Shown: piece by piece, positions 17,004-25,075 of the stretch
Numbering within the stretch: the first letter of the stretch is position 1
How the letters are laid out: every line of letters begins with the position of its first letter
NCBI GenBank assembly: GCA_028817435.1
Contig: JAPPPQ010000048.1
Span: 64,679-103,000 of the forward strand
Direction: 5' to 3'
DNA length: 38,322 bases
From: Deltaproteobacteria bacterium
Lineage (GTDB): Bacteria; Myxococcota_A; UBA9160; UBA6930
Program-made: the position numbers and the translations under genes
The notes under the pieces: generated by a model
The model's database searches: none
What the model was told of the DNA's origin: nothing
Seen by the model: only the letters and a program-made list of their open reading frames with translations

Positions 17004-17473
17004 TGCCCTTCCCCCGCATCCGCGCGCGGCGCGGCCGGGGCGTGGCTGCGAGCCAGCGCGTCGAGCACGCCGTTGACAAAGCCGGGCGAGGCGAAGCCGC
17101 CGAAGCGCCGCGCCAGTTCTACCGCCTCGTCAATGGCGATGGCGGCGGGGGTGCCGCCGAACAGCACTTCGTAAGCGCCCAAACGCAGCACATTGCGATC
17201 CACCGCGGCCATGCGATCCAAGCGCCAGCGCCGCGACACCCCGGCGAGCCGCGCGTCAATCTCTTCGCGGTGGGCGGACACGCCGCTCACCAGCTCCTCG
17301 GCGAAGCCCCGCGCCCCCGGCAGCACCTCGAAGTGCTCGCCCAGCGCGTCCAGCGCCGCCTCTGCCACCGCCGCCTCGGGGCAATTGGCGCCGGCAGCGC
17401 GCGGCGCGAGATCGGCGGCGAACAGCGCCTGCAGCGCGGCCTGCCGGGAACGGCGGCGCGGCGCACGCCTCAC
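17000..17473 (-). CDS. nusB: transcription antitermination factor NusB
   Basis: This 157-residue all-helical protein binds boxA RNA with S10 during rRNA antitermination. Family features are Arg-Arg-Arg-Ser-Arg-Gln-Ala-Ala-Leu-Gln-Ala-Leu at the N-terminus, Arg-Met-Ala-Ala-Val-Asp-Arg-Asn-Val-Leu-Arg-Leu-Gly-Ala-Tyr-Glu and Ala-Ile-Asp-Glu-Ala-Val-Glu-Leu-Ala. Another is Phe-Val-Asn-Gly-Val-Leu-Asp near the end. GTG at 17473 is chosen because it overlaps the ribH stop as GTGA, the same junction used by its neighbours, and no nearer ATG exists. The ribH-nusB pairing is the standard arrangement. A short Ala/Pro-rich tail extends beyond the domain. Confidence 0.92.
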   Translation of the reverse strand: MRRAPRRRSRQAALQALFAADLAPRAAGANCPEAAVAEAALDALGEHFEVLPGARGFAEELVSGVSAHREEIDARLAGVSRRWRLDRMAAVDRNVLRLGAYEVLFGGTPAAIAIDEAVELARRFGGFASPGFVNGVLDALARSHAPAAPRADAGEGQ

Positions 17474-18171
17474 AACACCGCCCCCGGTGCGGCGGAGCGC
17501 GGCGCGCTGGCTTGCGGCTGCGCGGACTGCGGCGCGGCGGAGCGCGACGCGGCGGACTGCGGCGCGGCGGACCGCGGCTGCGCGGATTCCGGCGCGCTGG
17601 CCCCCGGCGCGGCGGATTTGGAGAGCGCGGATTGCGGCTGCGCGGGCTGCGGCGATGGCGCGGATTGCGGCGGCGGTGCGGAGAGCGCGCGGCTCAGGTG
17701 CGCCATTTCCACGGCGGCCAGCGCGGCCTCTTCGCCCTTGTTGATGGGGGCGGGAGCGCCCCCGCCCGGCCTGCCCACGGGGGGCGCGGCGCGCTCCCCG
17801 GCCTGGGCCGCATTGTCGGTGGTGAGCACGCCGAAGGCGATGGGAACGCCGGTTTCGCACATGGCCTGGCGCACGCCGTCGGTAACGCCGCGGCACACAT
17901 AGTCGAAGTGAGGCGTGCCGCCGCGAATTACCGCGCCCAGCGCGACCAGCGCGTCGTAGCGGCCGCTGCGCGCCATTCCCAACACGGCCAGCGGAATCTC
18001 GAATGCGCCGGGCACCCAGGCCACATGCACATCCTCCGCGCGCGCGCCGCAGCGGGCCAGCGCCGCCACGCAGCCGTCCAGCAAATTGCGCCCCACTGCG
18101 TCATTGAAGCGCGAGACCACCACGCCAATGCGCAAACCGCTGGCGTCCTGGCTGGACGGATAGGCCCTCAC
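17470..18171 (-). CDS. ribH: 6,7-dimethyl-8-ribityllumazine synthase with insert and tail
   Basis: This is the penultimate enzyme of riboflavin synthesis, 233 residues against a usual 150-160. The core is intact: Val-Val-Ser-Arg-Phe-Asn, Val-Pro-Gly-Ala-Phe-Glu-Ile-Pro, Gly-Ala-Val-Ile-Arg-Gly and Thr-Pro-His-Phe-Asp-Tyr-Val with His88. Two oddities stand out. About 13 Pro/Gly-rich residues (around 130-142) sit between Gly-Glu-Arg-Ala and Asn-Lys-Gly-Glu-Glu-Ala-Ala, where the family has a tight turn. About 72 residues of Ser/Ala/Pro/Gln repeats follow the normal end (162-233). GTG 18171 overlaps the ribD stop (GTGA). Lumazine synthase forms pentamers or icosahedral capsids, so the additions could project from the assembly surface. 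Confidence 0.93.
   Translation of the reverse strand: MRAYPSSQDASGLRIGVVVSRFNDAVGRNLLDGCVAALARCGARAEDVHVAWVPGAFEIPLAVLGMARSGRYDALVALGAVIRGGTPHFDYVCRGVTDGVRQAMCETGVPIAFGVLTTDNAAQAGERAAPPVGRPGGGAPAPINKGEEAALAAVEMAHLSRALSAPPPQSAPSPQPAQPQSALSKSAAPGASAPESAQPRSAAPQSAASRSAAPQSAQPQASAPRSAAPGAVL
17493..17690. repeat. degenerate GC-rich repeat encoding the RibH Ser/Ala/Pro/Gln tail
   Basis: Variants of the word GCGGACTGCGGCGCG recur about every 15 to 30 bases. On the minus strand they encode Ser-Ala-Ala-Pro-Gln-Ser-Ala-like units. The stretch stays in frame and ends just before the RibH stop, so it behaves as an expanding coding repeat. Confidence 0.75.
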
Positions 18172-19358
18172 TTTTCCCCTCCGGGTTTTGCCGCGCGGCG
18201 AATGCTCGCAAGTTTCAGCGCCGCTTTCACCGCGCCGGGCGCTGCCTCCGGCGGGTGCAGCTCTGCGCGAAGGTAGAGGTCCGCGCCGAGGCGGCGCACC
18301 TCCTGCACGCACAGGCGGCGGCGCTCTCGCAGGCGGCGCAGAGCCAGCGGGCCGATGGCGGGGCGGGCGTCTGCGCCCAGCAGGGCCGGGGCGGCGAACC
18401 AGTGCAGCTCATCGGCCAGGCCCTGGCGCAGCAGCGCGGCGGCCAGGCCGCCCCCGCCTTCGACCAGCACGCTGGTAAGGCCCAGCGCGGCCAGCCGCCC
18501 CAGTGCCCGGCGCAAATCCAGACGGCCCGCCCGCAGCGGCGCTTCCACCAGCCGCGCGCCGTGAGCGCTGCGCGCCGCGCGCCGCCGGGCGCTGTGGCCG
18601 CGCCGGGTGAGCAGCCAGGTGCGGGCGGCGTCGCCATCGCAGAGCAGCCGCGCGCCGGGGGGCGTCGCAAGCTGCGAATCCACCACGATGCGCACGGGGG
18701 CGCGCAAGCGGCGGCCGCCGGGCCGCGCGGTGAGCTGCGGATCATCGGCCCGCGCCGTGCCCGAGCCGATCATCACGGCATCGTGGCGGGCGCGCAGCCG
18801 GTGCACCAGCGCCCGGGCCGCAGCGCCGGTAATCCAGCGCGATTCGCCGCTTCGGGTGGCAATGCGGCCATCCAGGCTGGCCGCCAGCTTCAGCGCCAGC
18901 CAGGGCCGCCCGCGCTGCTGCACCGACAAAAAGCCCCGGTGCTGGCGGCGGCAGCGCGCCTCGCAAATCCCCACCTCCACCGCAATCCCCGCGCGGCGCA
19001 AAAGCCGGACGCCGCGCCCGCGCACCGCCGGGTTGGGATCCAGGTGGCCGATCCACACCCGGGCCATGCCCGCCTCGATGATCGCCTGGGTGCAGGGGCC
19101 GGTGCGCCCGTGGTGGCAGCAGGGTTCCAGGGTGGTGGCCAGGGTGGCGCCGCGCAGCGCCCGCTCGCCAAAGCGGCGGCGGACAGCGGCCAGCGCCACC
19201 GCCTCGGCGTGAGGCCCGCCCGCCGGGCGCGTGCTGCCCCCGCCGAGAATGCGCCCGCCCCGCAACACCACGGCCCCCACCGGCGGATTCGGATGGGTGC
19301 GCCCTTCGGCCCGGCGCGCCAGCGCCAGCGCCCGGGCCATTGCGCGCTCCGGCTCCAC
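18168..19358 (-). CDS. ribD: bifunctional riboflavin deaminase/reductase RibD
   Basis: This 396-residue enzyme performs the deaminase and reductase steps of riboflavin synthesis. The N-terminal cytidine-deaminase-like domain has Pro-His-Ala-Glu (His50, Glu52) and Pro-Cys-Cys-His-His-Gly-Arg-Thr-Gly-Pro-Cys (Cys80 and Cys89), the zinc ligands. The C-terminal reductase domain has Leu-Lys-Leu-Ala-Ala-Ser-Leu-Asp-Gly-Arg-Ile-Ala and Glu-Gly-Gly-Gly-Gly-Leu. The GTG start at 19358 lies three bases after the nrdR stop. The tail after about residue 365 is extra and basic. ribBA and ribE are not in the window, so the pathway is completed elsewhere. Confidence 0.94.
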   Translation of the reverse strand: MEPERAMARALALARRAEGRTHPNPPVGAVVLRGGRILGGGSTRPAGGPHAEAVALAAVRRRFGERALRGATLATTLEPCCHHGRTGPCTQAIIEAGMARVWIGHLDPNPAVRGRGVRLLRRAGIAVEVGICEARCRRQHRGFLSVQQRGRPWLALKLAASLDGRIATRSGESRWITGAAARALVHRLRARHDAVMIGSGTARADDPQLTARPGGRRLRAPVRIVVDSQLATPPGARLLCDGDAARTWLLTRRGHSARRRAARSAHGARLVEAPLRAGRLDLRRALGRLAALGLTSVLVEGGGGLAAALLRQGLADELHWFAAPALLGADARPAIGPLALRRLRERRRLCVQEVRRLGADLYLRAELHPPEAAPGAVKAALKLASIRRAAKPGGEK

Positions 19359-19361
19359 GGC

Positions 19362-19868
19362 TCAGCGCTCCGGCGGTTCGGCCGGCTCGGCCGGCCCGGC
19401 CGATTGCGGCGGCTCCGCCGCTTCCGCCTGCGCGGCGAAGAAAGACTCGTAGTCCGCGGCGCTCTTGAAATCGCGGAACACCGAGGCGAAGCGGCTGGCG
19501 GCCACCAGATCCAGCGCGCGCAATTCGTCCAGCACAAAGCCGCCCAGCGCGTCGCTCGCCACCTCGGCCTCGCCCCCTTCGGCCAGGCGGCGCTCGACGC
19601 GCTCCACCAAACGCTGAATGGCCTCTTCGCTGACGCGGCGCTTGACGCAGGATTTCTGGATGCCGCCCTCCAGTTTGCCGCGGGCGTATTCCTCGCGGCG
19701 TCCGTCGCGCTTTGCAATCTTGGGAAACTTCTCGTCCAGCCGCTCGCGGGTGGTGAAGCGGTGGCCGCACTCTTCGCAGTGGCGGCGGCGGCGCACCTCG
19801 CGGCCTTCGCGGCCCTGCCGCGAATTGATGACGCGGCTCTTGTGCTCGCTGCACTTGGGACAGCGCAC
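19362..19868 (-). CDS. nrdR: transcriptional repressor NrdR
   Basis: This 168-residue zinc-ribbon and ATP-cone regulator represses ribonucleotide reductase genes according to bound ATP or dATP. The zinc ribbon is Cys3, Cys6, Cys31 and Cys34, with Asn-Ser-Arg and Arg-Arg-Arg-Arg-His-Cys between. The ATP-cone begins near residue 49 and includes Val-Lys-Arg-Arg-Val-Ser. The last 20 or so residues are a Glu/Ala/Pro tail beyond the usual 150-160. The start is GTG 19868, five bases after the glyA stop. The glyA-nrdR-ribD order is the classic deltaproteobacterial one. Confidence 0.94.
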   Translation of the reverse strand: MRCPKCSEHKSRVINSRQGREGREVRRRRHCEECGHRFTTRERLDEKFPKIAKRDGRREEYARGKLEGGIQKSCVKRRVSEEAIQRLVERVERRLAEGGEAEVASDALGGFVLDELRALDLVAASRFASVFRDFKSAADYESFFAAQAEAAEPPQSAGPAEPAEPPER

Positions 19869-19873
19869 CGCGC

Positions 19874-21577
19874 TCAGCCGGCGCGCTGGCAGCGCTCGGG
19901 GTAGAGCGGGAAGCGCGCGCAGAGCGCCCGCACTTCGGCGCGCAGCTCACCGCGCAGCGCCGCGTCCCCAGGGTGCTCCAGCACATCGGCAATGCGCCCG
20001 CCAATCCACTGCATTTCGGGCTCGCACATGCCGCGGGTGGTCAGCGCCGGCGTGCCGATGCGCACGCCGGAGGTAACGAAGGGCTTGCGCGTATCGAAGG
20101 GCACCATGTTTTTGTTGGTGGTCATGCCCGCTTCCTCCAGCAGGCGCTGCGCCTTCTTGCCCGACAACTCGCGCTCCAGCAGCGAGAGCAAAAACATATG
20201 GTTGTCGGTGCCCCCCGAGACGATGCGGAAGCCGCGCCCGGCCAGCGCTCCCGCAAGCGCCCGGGCGTTGGCCACCACCTGCGCGGAGTAATCGGCGAAG
20301 TCCGGCGCCAGCGCTTCGCCCAGCGCGACGGCCTTGGCCGCAATTACATGCATGAGCGGGCCGCCCTGCCCGCCCGGAAACACGGCGCTGTCCACGGCCT
20401 TGGCGAATTCGGCGTCGCAGAGAATCATGCCGCCGCGCGGACCGCGCAGAGTCTTGTGGGTGGTGGTGCTGACAATTTGCGCGCGGCCCACCGGCGAGGG
20501 GTGATGCCCCGCCGCCACCAGGCCGGCAATGTGGGCGATGTCGGCAAAGAGCAGCGCGCCCGCTTCGTCGGCAATGGCGCGCAGGCGCTCGAAATCAATG
20601 ATGCGGGAATAGGCGGTGGCGCCGCACTGAATCAGCGCGGGGCGATGCTCCAGCGCCAGGCCGCGCAGCGCCTCGTAGTCAATGCGCTCGCTCTGCCTGG
20701 AAACGCCGTAGGGAATCACCCGGTAGAGCTGGCCGGAGAAGTTCACCGGGCTGCCGTGGGTGAGGTGGCCGCCGTGATCCAGGTTCATGGCGAGCAATGT
20801 GCCGCCGGGCTTCAGCACGGCGCGATACACCGCCTCGTTGGCCTGAGAGCCCGAGTGCGGCTGCACATTCACATGCGCTGCGCCGAACAACTGCTTCGCG
20901 CGCGCAATGGCGAGATTCTCCACCTCGTCCAACACATCGCAGCCGCCGTAGTAGCGCCGCCCAGGATAGCCCTCGGCATACTTGTTGGTGCCGGTGGTGC
21001 CCACGGCCTCCAGCACCGCTTCGGAGACGAAGTTCTCCGAGGCGATCAGCTCCAGATTCTCCGCCTGGCGGCAGGCTTCGCGGCGCAGAATGCCGGCCAC
21101 CGCGGCATCGGCGGATTGCAGCGCGCTCTGCGGCGCGCGTGTCAGCGCGTCAATCTGCGCGACGCGCCGCGCATGGCGGCCGCCATCGAAGGGCGTGTCC
21201 AGCCAGGCGCGCACGATGTCCCAGGCCGCTTCGGGCGCGCAGGAATCCGCCGCCAGCGCCAGCACATTGGCGTCGTTGTGGCGGCGCGCAAGCACCGCCG
21301 TCTGCGCATCGTGAACCAGCGCGGCGCGCACGCGCGGAAAGCGGTTGGCCGTGTAGCAGACGCCGAGTCCGCTGCCGCAAATGAGCAGCGCTCGCCCGGC
21401 CCGGCCCTCGGAGACGGCGCGCGCCGCCGGCGCGGCGAACTCCGGATAGTCCACCGGCTCGCTGCCGTGCGCGCCCAGATCGCGGACCTGGCATCCCGAC
21501 TCTTCGAGGCGCTTGCGCAGCGACTCTTTCAATGCAGCGCCGCGATGGTCGCAGGCCAGATAGAGGGGAGATTCCAC
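19874..21577 (-). CDS. rpiB-glyA: fused ribose-5-phosphate isomerase B and serine hydroxymethyltransferase
   Basis: One 567-residue frame joins two complete enzymes. Residues 1-145 are RpiB: Ala-Cys-Asp-His-Arg-Gly, Cys-Gly-Ser-Gly-Leu-Gly (68-73, catalytic Cys68) and Arg-Arg-His-Asn-Asp-Ala-Asn (98-104). After a linker of about ten residues, 156-567 are GlyA: [20 protein letters not shown] and the PLP site Thr-Thr-Thr-His-Lys-Thr. GlyA makes glycine and methylene-tetrahydrofolate. No internal start with a ribosome binding site is evident at the junction. In relatives the two genes are adjacent and separate. The start is GTG 21577, with AGGAG upstream, two bases after the fabF stop. Confidence 0.9.
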   Translation of the reverse strand: MESPLYLACDHRGAALKESLRKRLEESGCQVRDLGAHGSEPVDYPEFAAPAARAVSEGRAGRALLICGSGLGVCYTANRFPRVRAALVHDAQTAVLARRHNDANVLALAADSCAPEAAWDIVRAWLDTPFDGGRHARRVAQIDALTRAPQSALQSADAAVAGILRREACRQAENLELIASENFVSEAVLEAVGTTGTNKYAEGYPGRRYYGGCDVLDEVENLAIARAKQLFGAAHVNVQPHSGSQANEAVYRAVLKPGGTLLAMNLDHGGHLTHGSPVNFSGQLYRVIPYGVSRQSERIDYEALRGLALEHRPALIQCGATAYSRIIDFERLRAIADEAGALLFADIAHIAGLVAAGHHPSPVGRAQIVSTTTHKTLRGPRGGMILCDAEFAKAVDSAVFPGGQGGPLMHVIAAKAVALGEALAPDFADYSAQVVANARALAGALAGRGFRIVSGGTDNHMFLLSLLERELSGKKAQRLLEEAGMTTNKNMVPFDTRKPFVTSGVRIGTPALTTRGMCEPEMQWIGGRIADVLEHPGDAALRGELRAEVRALCARFPLYPERCQRAG

Positions 21578-21579
21578 CG

Positions 21580-22836
21580 TCAGTCTCCTGCGCGCCCAAA
21601 AAGCAGCGCGGCATTGACGCCGCCAAAGCCGAATGAGTTGCTCATGGCCACGCGCGCCTCGGCCGGACGCGCCGAGCCCACCACATGGTCCAGATCGCAT
21701 TCGGGATCGGGGTGCTCCAGGTTGCAAGTGGGCGGCAGTGTAGCCGTTTGCAGCGCCTTCACCGAGAGCGCGGCCTCGACGGCGCCGGCCGCGCCGAGCA
21801 AATGTCCCATGGCGCCCTTGGTGCTCGAGACGGGCAGATCCTGGCAGTGCGCGCCGAACAGCGCGCGGATGGATTGCGCCTCCACCACATCGCCCGCCGG
21901 CGTGCTGGTGGCGTGGGCGTTCAGGTAATCCACATCGCCGGGGGCCAGGCCGGCATCGGCCAGCGCGGCCGACATGGCGCGGCGCGCGCCGCCGCTCTCA
22001 ATATCGGGGGCGGCGAGATGCGCGGCGTCGGCCGATGCGCCGTAGCCCAGCAACCGCGCGTGCACCGCCGCGCCCCGCGCCCGGGCGTGTTCCCCGCGCT
22101 CCAGCACCAGCACCCCCGCGCCCTCGCCCAGCACGAAGCCGTCGCGCGCCACATCGAAGGGGCGGCTGGCGCGCTCGGGATCATCGTTGCGCCGGGACAG
22201 CGCCTGCATATTGGAAAAGCCCGCCATCACCAGGTCCAGCAGCACGGCCTCTGCGCCGCCGGCCACCATCACATCGGCATCGCCGCGCTGCAGCACGCGC
22301 AGGGATTCGCCAATGGCGTGCGCGCCCGCCGCGCAGGCCGTCACATGGCACAGATTGGGACCGCGCAGGCCGTGGTGAATGGCGATCAGCCCGGAGGGCG
22401 AGTTCGCCAGGGTCATTGGAATAAAAAAGGGCGAGACGCGGCGCGGGCCGCGCTCCATGAATTGCCGGTGGTTTTCGATGGTGGTGCCAATGCCGCCCAC
22501 GCCGGTGCCGATGGCCACGCCGATGCGGTCGGGATCGCAGCCCTGCGCCCCTGCGCCGAGTCCGGCTTCGGCCAGCGCCTCCCGCGCCGCCGCCAGCGCC
22601 AGCACAATGGCGCGGTCGTAGCGGCGCAGATCCTTGGCGGGCAGCGCGCCGGGATCGGCCTCGCCCGCCAGCGGCGCGGCAATGCGCACGGGAATGCGCG
22701 GATCGAGCTGCGATTCGTCCAGACACCGGACGCCCGAGCGCCCATCCCGCGCCGCCTGCCAAGTGGAGGGCAGGTCCACCCCCAGCGGCGAAACGCAGCC
22801 GAGCCCGGTTATGACGACTTCCGCCGGCTCAGGAAT
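21580..22836 (-). CDS. fabF: beta-ketoacyl-ACP synthase II, with an apparent ATT start
   Basis: This 418-residue condensing enzyme of fatty acid elongation has the complete triad: Cys in Thr-Ala-Cys-Ala-Ala-Gly-Ala-His, His in Asn-Ala-His-Ala-Thr-Ser-Thr-Pro, and His in [11 protein letters not shown]. Conserved sequence begins at Val-Val-Ile-Thr-Gly-Leu-Gly. No ATG, GTG or TTG lies in frame between there and the acpP stop. The ATT at 22836 overlaps the acpP stop region and has GAGGA (22845-22849) eight bases upstream. The alternative is ATG 22899, inside acpP, which would add a 21-residue basic extension. The ATT start is preferred but not certain. fabG and fabH are not in this cluster. Confidence 0.88.
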   Translation of the reverse strand: MPEPAEVVITGLGCVSPLGVDLPSTWQAARDGRSGVRCLDESQLDPRIPVRIAAPLAGEADPGALPAKDLRRYDRAIVLALAAAREALAEAGLGAGAQGCDPDRIGVAIGTGVGGIGTTIENHRQFMERGPRRVSPFFIPMTLANSPSGLIAIHHGLRGPNLCHVTACAAGAHAIGESLRVLQRGDADVMVAGGAEAVLLDLVMAGFSNMQALSRRNDDPERASRPFDVARDGFVLGEGAGVLVLERGEHARARGAAVHARLLGYGASADAAHLAAPDIESGGARRAMSAALADAGLAPGDVDYLNAHATSTPAGDVVEAQSIRALFGAHCQDLPVSSTKGAMGHLLGAAGAVEAALSVKALQTATLPPTCNLEHPDPECDLDHVVGSARPAEARVAMSNSFGFGGVNAALLFGRAGD

Positions 22837-23065
22837 TGAGTTTGTCCTCGAGATAGCGGACGGCGGCGCCGATGGTCTGGATCTTCTCGGCCTCCTCATC
22901 GGGAATCTCGACTTCGAACTCCTCTTCCATCGCCATCAGCAACTCGACGATGTCCAGAGAGTCCGCGCCGAGGTCATCCACAAAGGAGGCCTCCGGCACC
23001 ACTTCCTCGGCGCTCACGCCGAGCTGCTTCACGACGATTTCCCGGACCTGGTTCTCAAGCGACAT
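22829..23065 (-). CDS. acpP: acyl carrier protein
   Basis: This 78-residue acidic four-helix carrier shuttles acyl chains during fatty acid synthesis. The phosphopantetheine site is the Ser in Gly-Ala-Asp-Ser-Leu-Asp-Ile-Val-Glu (Ser36). The rest matches the family closely, including Phe-Val-Asp-Asp-Leu and Ile-Pro-Asp-Glu-Glu-Ala-Glu-Lys-Ile. The ATG at 23065 follows GAGGAAAC and overlaps the fabD end by 11 bases. It is placed between fabD and fabF, the standard order once fabG is left out. Confidence 0.97.
   Translation of the reverse strand: MSLENQVREIVVKQLGVSAEEVVPEASFVDDLGADSLDIVELLMAMEEEFEVEIPDEEAEKIQTIGAAVRYLEDKLNS
22845..22849 (-). promoter_or_regulatory. Shine-Dalgarno-like site for fabF within the acpP 3' end
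   Basis: Read on the minus strand this is GAGGA, eight bases before the ATT at 22836. The spacing is ideal for that codon and too far from any standard start codon downstream. Confidence 0.45.
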
Positions 23066-24029
23066 TTCGGTTTCCTCGCTCCGTGGAAGCCTGCGCGCGC
23101 AACTGCGCCGCGGCCTCCGCGACTTCTTCCATCGAACTCACGCCCATGCGCGAGACGCTGCGGTCAATGCGCGCCACCAGCCCCGAGAGCACGCGCCCCG
23201 GGCCCACTTCCAGCACGCTGCGGACTCCCAGCGCCACCAGGCGCCGGACACTTTCGGTGAAGCGCACCGGCACCGTCACCTGCTGCTCGAGCAGCCCGGC
23301 AATGCGCCCGGCCTGCGCGTTCGGCTCGGCTTCCACATTGGTCACCACCGGCGGCTCGGGCGCGGCGAAGCGCAGCCCGGCCAGCTCTGCCGCCAGCTTC
23401 TCCGCCGCCGGCTGCATGAGCGCGCAGTGAAAAGGCGCCGACACGGCCAGCGGCACGGCGCGGCTGGCCCCCGCCTGTTTGGCCAGCTCGGTGGCGCGCT
23501 GCACCGCCTGCTTTTCGCCGGCAATGGCCGTTTGCTGCGGCGCGTTGTAGTTGGCCGGCGCCACCACCAGGTCCAGCTCGGCGGCGGCGCGGGCGCAGGC
23601 ATCGGCCACCACCTCCGGCGGCGCGCCCAGCACCGCGGCCATGGCGCCGCGGCCTTCGGGCACCGCCTCTTGCATGAAGCGCCCGCGCGCCGCCACCAGC
23701 CGCACCGCCGCCGCCAGGGGCAGCGCCCCCGCGGCCACCAGGGCGCTGTATTCGCCCAGGCTGTGGCCGGCCACAAAGGCGGGGCGCAGCGCGGTGCGCT
23801 CGCGCAGCGCGTGCAGCAGGGCCATGCTGGTGGCGAGAATCGCGGGCTGCTGATTGCGGGTCTGGCGCAGCTCTTCCTCGGGGCCCTCGAAGCAGAGCTT
23901 CGAGAGCGCAAAGCCCAGCGCCTCGTCCGCCTCCTCAAAGACGGCCCGGGCGGCCGGGGAATCCGCGCAGGCATCGCGGCCCATGCCCACCTGCTGGGAG
24001 CCTTGTCCCGGAAAGAGCAGCGCCAGCAT
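23055..24029 (-). CDS. fabD: malonyl-CoA:ACP transacylase
   Basis: This 324-residue enzyme loads malonyl groups onto ACP. It has Phe-Pro-Gly-Gln-Gly-Ser-Gln at the N-terminus, the nucleophile in [10 protein letters not shown], the catalytic His in Ala-Pro-Phe-His, and Val-Gly-Pro-Gly near the end. The ATG at 24029 lies two bases after the rpmF stop. About 25 residues at the C-terminus are Ala/Gln/Arg-rich. fabH and plsX, often found between rpmF and fabD, are missing here. Confidence 0.95.
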   Translation of the reverse strand: MLALLFPGQGSQQVGMGRDACADSPAARAVFEEADEALGFALSKLCFEGPEEELRQTRNQQPAILATSMALLHALRERTALRPAFVAGHSLGEYSALVAAGALPLAAAVRLVAARGRFMQEAVPEGRGAMAAVLGAPPEVVADACARAAAELDLVVAPANYNAPQQTAIAGEKQAVQRATELAKQAGASRAVPLAVSAPFHCALMQPAAEKLAAELAGLRFAAPEPPVVTNVEAEPNAQAGRIAGLLEQQVTVPVRFTESVRRLVALGVRSVLEVGPGRVLSGLVARIDRSVSRMGVSSMEEVAEAAAQLRAQASTERGNRNVA

Positions 24030-24031
24030 TG

Positions 24032-24214
24032 CTAAATCTCGCGGATCGGAACCACATTGCGGTCCCGGTAGCTGCCGCAGTGAGAGCAGATGCGGTGCGG
24101 CATTTTCACCCCGCCGCAGCGCGTGCACTTCGACTGCCCCGGCCGGGCCAGCGCGTGATGGCTGCGCCGCTTGTTGCGCCTGCTCTTCGAGGTTCGCTGC
24201 TTGGGAACGATCAT
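24032..24214 (-). CDS. rpmF: 50S ribosomal protein L32
   Basis: This 60-residue basic ribosomal protein begins Met-Ile-Val-Pro-Lys-Gln-Arg-Thr-Ser-Lys-Ser-Arg-Arg-Asn, with a zinc-ribbon pattern of Cys-Thr-Arg-Cys and Cys-Ser-His-Cys separated by ten residues. A strong AGGAGGA precedes the ATG at 24214, which overlaps the YceD stop as ATGA. The yceD-rpmF pair is near-universal in bacteria. Confidence 0.95.
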   Translation of the reverse strand: MIVPKQRTSKSRRNKRRSHHALARPGQSKCTRCGGVKMPHRICSHCGSYRDRNVVPIREI

Positions 24215-24777
24215 GCTTTTCCTCCTGCCGCAAGCGCGCCCAGTGCCGCAAAGGGCGAGGGCCGCGGCGGCGCGGGACAATCGCAGCACCGGGCGTTGCG
24301 GTCGACTCCGCAAACGGGGCACAGGCCGCCGCAATTTTCGCTGCAAATCGGCTGCAGCGGCTGCCCCAGCGCCAGCAGCTCCGCCACAAAGCGGTCCAGC
24401 CGCACCCGGTTGCCCCGGAACCAGCCCACTTCCAGATCGTCGCAGAGATAGAGGCCCTCTGCCGCCAGACTCTCCGCGCCCTCCGGGTCTTGCGGCGTGC
24501 GTGCCCCGGCGGGCTCCAGCACCAGGCGGAAGGATTCCCGCAGCGGCGCGCTGTAGCCCGTCAGGCAGCGCCCGCAGCGCAGCGCCAAAGCGCCCCGCAG
24601 CTCGCCCTGCAGGTGCACCCCCGCCCCCATGCGCCCGGCCCGCAGCGACACCCGCAGCGGGGCGTCCAGGGCGAAACCTGCCTGCGCCGGGCCGAAGCGC
24701 TCCGCCACCCAGTCCGCCGCCACCTCGAAGACGAGCGGGAGCGGAGAGTCGTCGAGTCGGTCAATCAGCAGCTCCAC
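24211..24777 (-). CDS. YceD family (DUF177) protein
   Basis: This 188-residue DUF177 protein is linked to 23S rRNA accumulation in other bacteria. It has Leu-Arg-Cys-Gly-Arg-Cys-Leu in the middle, a cysteine cluster (Cys-Ser-Glu-Asn-Cys-Gly-Gly-Leu-Cys-Pro-Val-Cys-Gly) and a later Cys-Cys-Asp-Cys. All are typical of the metal-binding version. It starts with GTG at 24777 and is the first gene of the long minus-strand operon. The last 20 residues are Ala/Gly/Pro-rich. Confidence 0.88.
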   Translation of the reverse strand: MELLIDRLDDSPLPLVFEVAADWVAERFGPAQAGFALDAPLRVSLRAGRMGAGVHLQGELRGALALRCGRCLTGYSAPLRESFRLVLEPAGARTPQDPEGAESLAAEGLYLCDDLEVGWFRGNRVRLDRFVAELLALGQPLQPICSENCGGLCPVCGVDRNARCCDCPAPPRPSPFAALGALAAGGKA

Positions 24778-24811
24778 GGCATAAATCCCCTGAAAAGGCG
24801 GTTGGGCGGGG

Positions 24812-24841
24812 GAGTTAGCAGAGCCCGGCCCCTGCCGCCAA
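24812..24841 (-). promoter_or_regulatory. possible promoter for the yceD-rpmF-fab-rib operon
   Basis: On the minus strand TTGGCG (24841-24836) is followed after 18 bases by TAACTC (24817-24812), with a TG one base before the -10. The match is weak, but it is the best candidate in the short gap before the GTG at 24777. Confidence 0.3.
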
Positions 24842-24872
24842 CTCCACCGGCCATTGCGGCGGAGGGCGGGGC

Positions 24873-24900
24873 TTGACCGGCGGCCTGGGCGGCCTACCCT
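24873..24900 (+). promoter_or_regulatory. promoter of the tRNA-Gln/tRNA-Glu unit
   Basis: TTGACC (24873-24878) and TACCCT (24895-24900) are separated by 16 bases. The expected transcription start is one or two bases before the mature 5' end of tRNA-Gln at 24909. Confidence 0.6.
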
Positions 24901-24908
24901 GCCCCCGT

Positions 24909-24982
24909 TCCCCGGTCGTCTAACGGTAGGACTACAGGCTCTGAACCTGTCTGTGGAGGTTCGAATCCTCCCCGGGGATCCA
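24909..24982 (+). tRNA. tRNA-Gln (anticodon CTG)
   Basis: The cloverleaf is complete. The acceptor TCCCCGG pairs with CCGGGGA, and the anticodon stem ACAGG/CCTGT frames loop CTCTGAA with anticodon CTG, reading CAG. The T stem GGAGG/CCTCC encloses TTCGAAT. CCA is encoded at 24980-24982. One base separates it from tRNA-Glu. Confidence 0.95.
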
Positions 24983-24983
24983 T

Positions 24984-25059
24984 GCTCCCTTCGTCTAGTG
25001 GCCTAGGACGCGGCCCTCTCAAGGCTGAAACACGGGTTCGACTCCCGTAGGGAGCGCCA
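24984..25059 (+). tRNA. tRNA-Glu (anticodon CTC)
   Basis: The acceptor GCTCCCT pairs with AGGGAGC, and the anticodon stem CGGCC/GGCTG frames loop CTCTCAA with anticodon CTC, reading GAG. A TTCGACT T loop lies inside an ACGGG/CCCGT stem. CCA is encoded at 25057-25059. CTC and the CTG of its neighbour suit a GC-rich codon set. The racemase ATG follows 16 bases later, so readthrough transcription is likely. Confidence 0.95.
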
Positions 25060-25075
25060 CTGCCACGGAGCCGCC

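Noticed and set aside
24841..24908. Riboswitch or T-box upstream of the tRNAs
   Set aside because: The stretch is only GC-rich with a simple promoter and no recognisable RNA fold.
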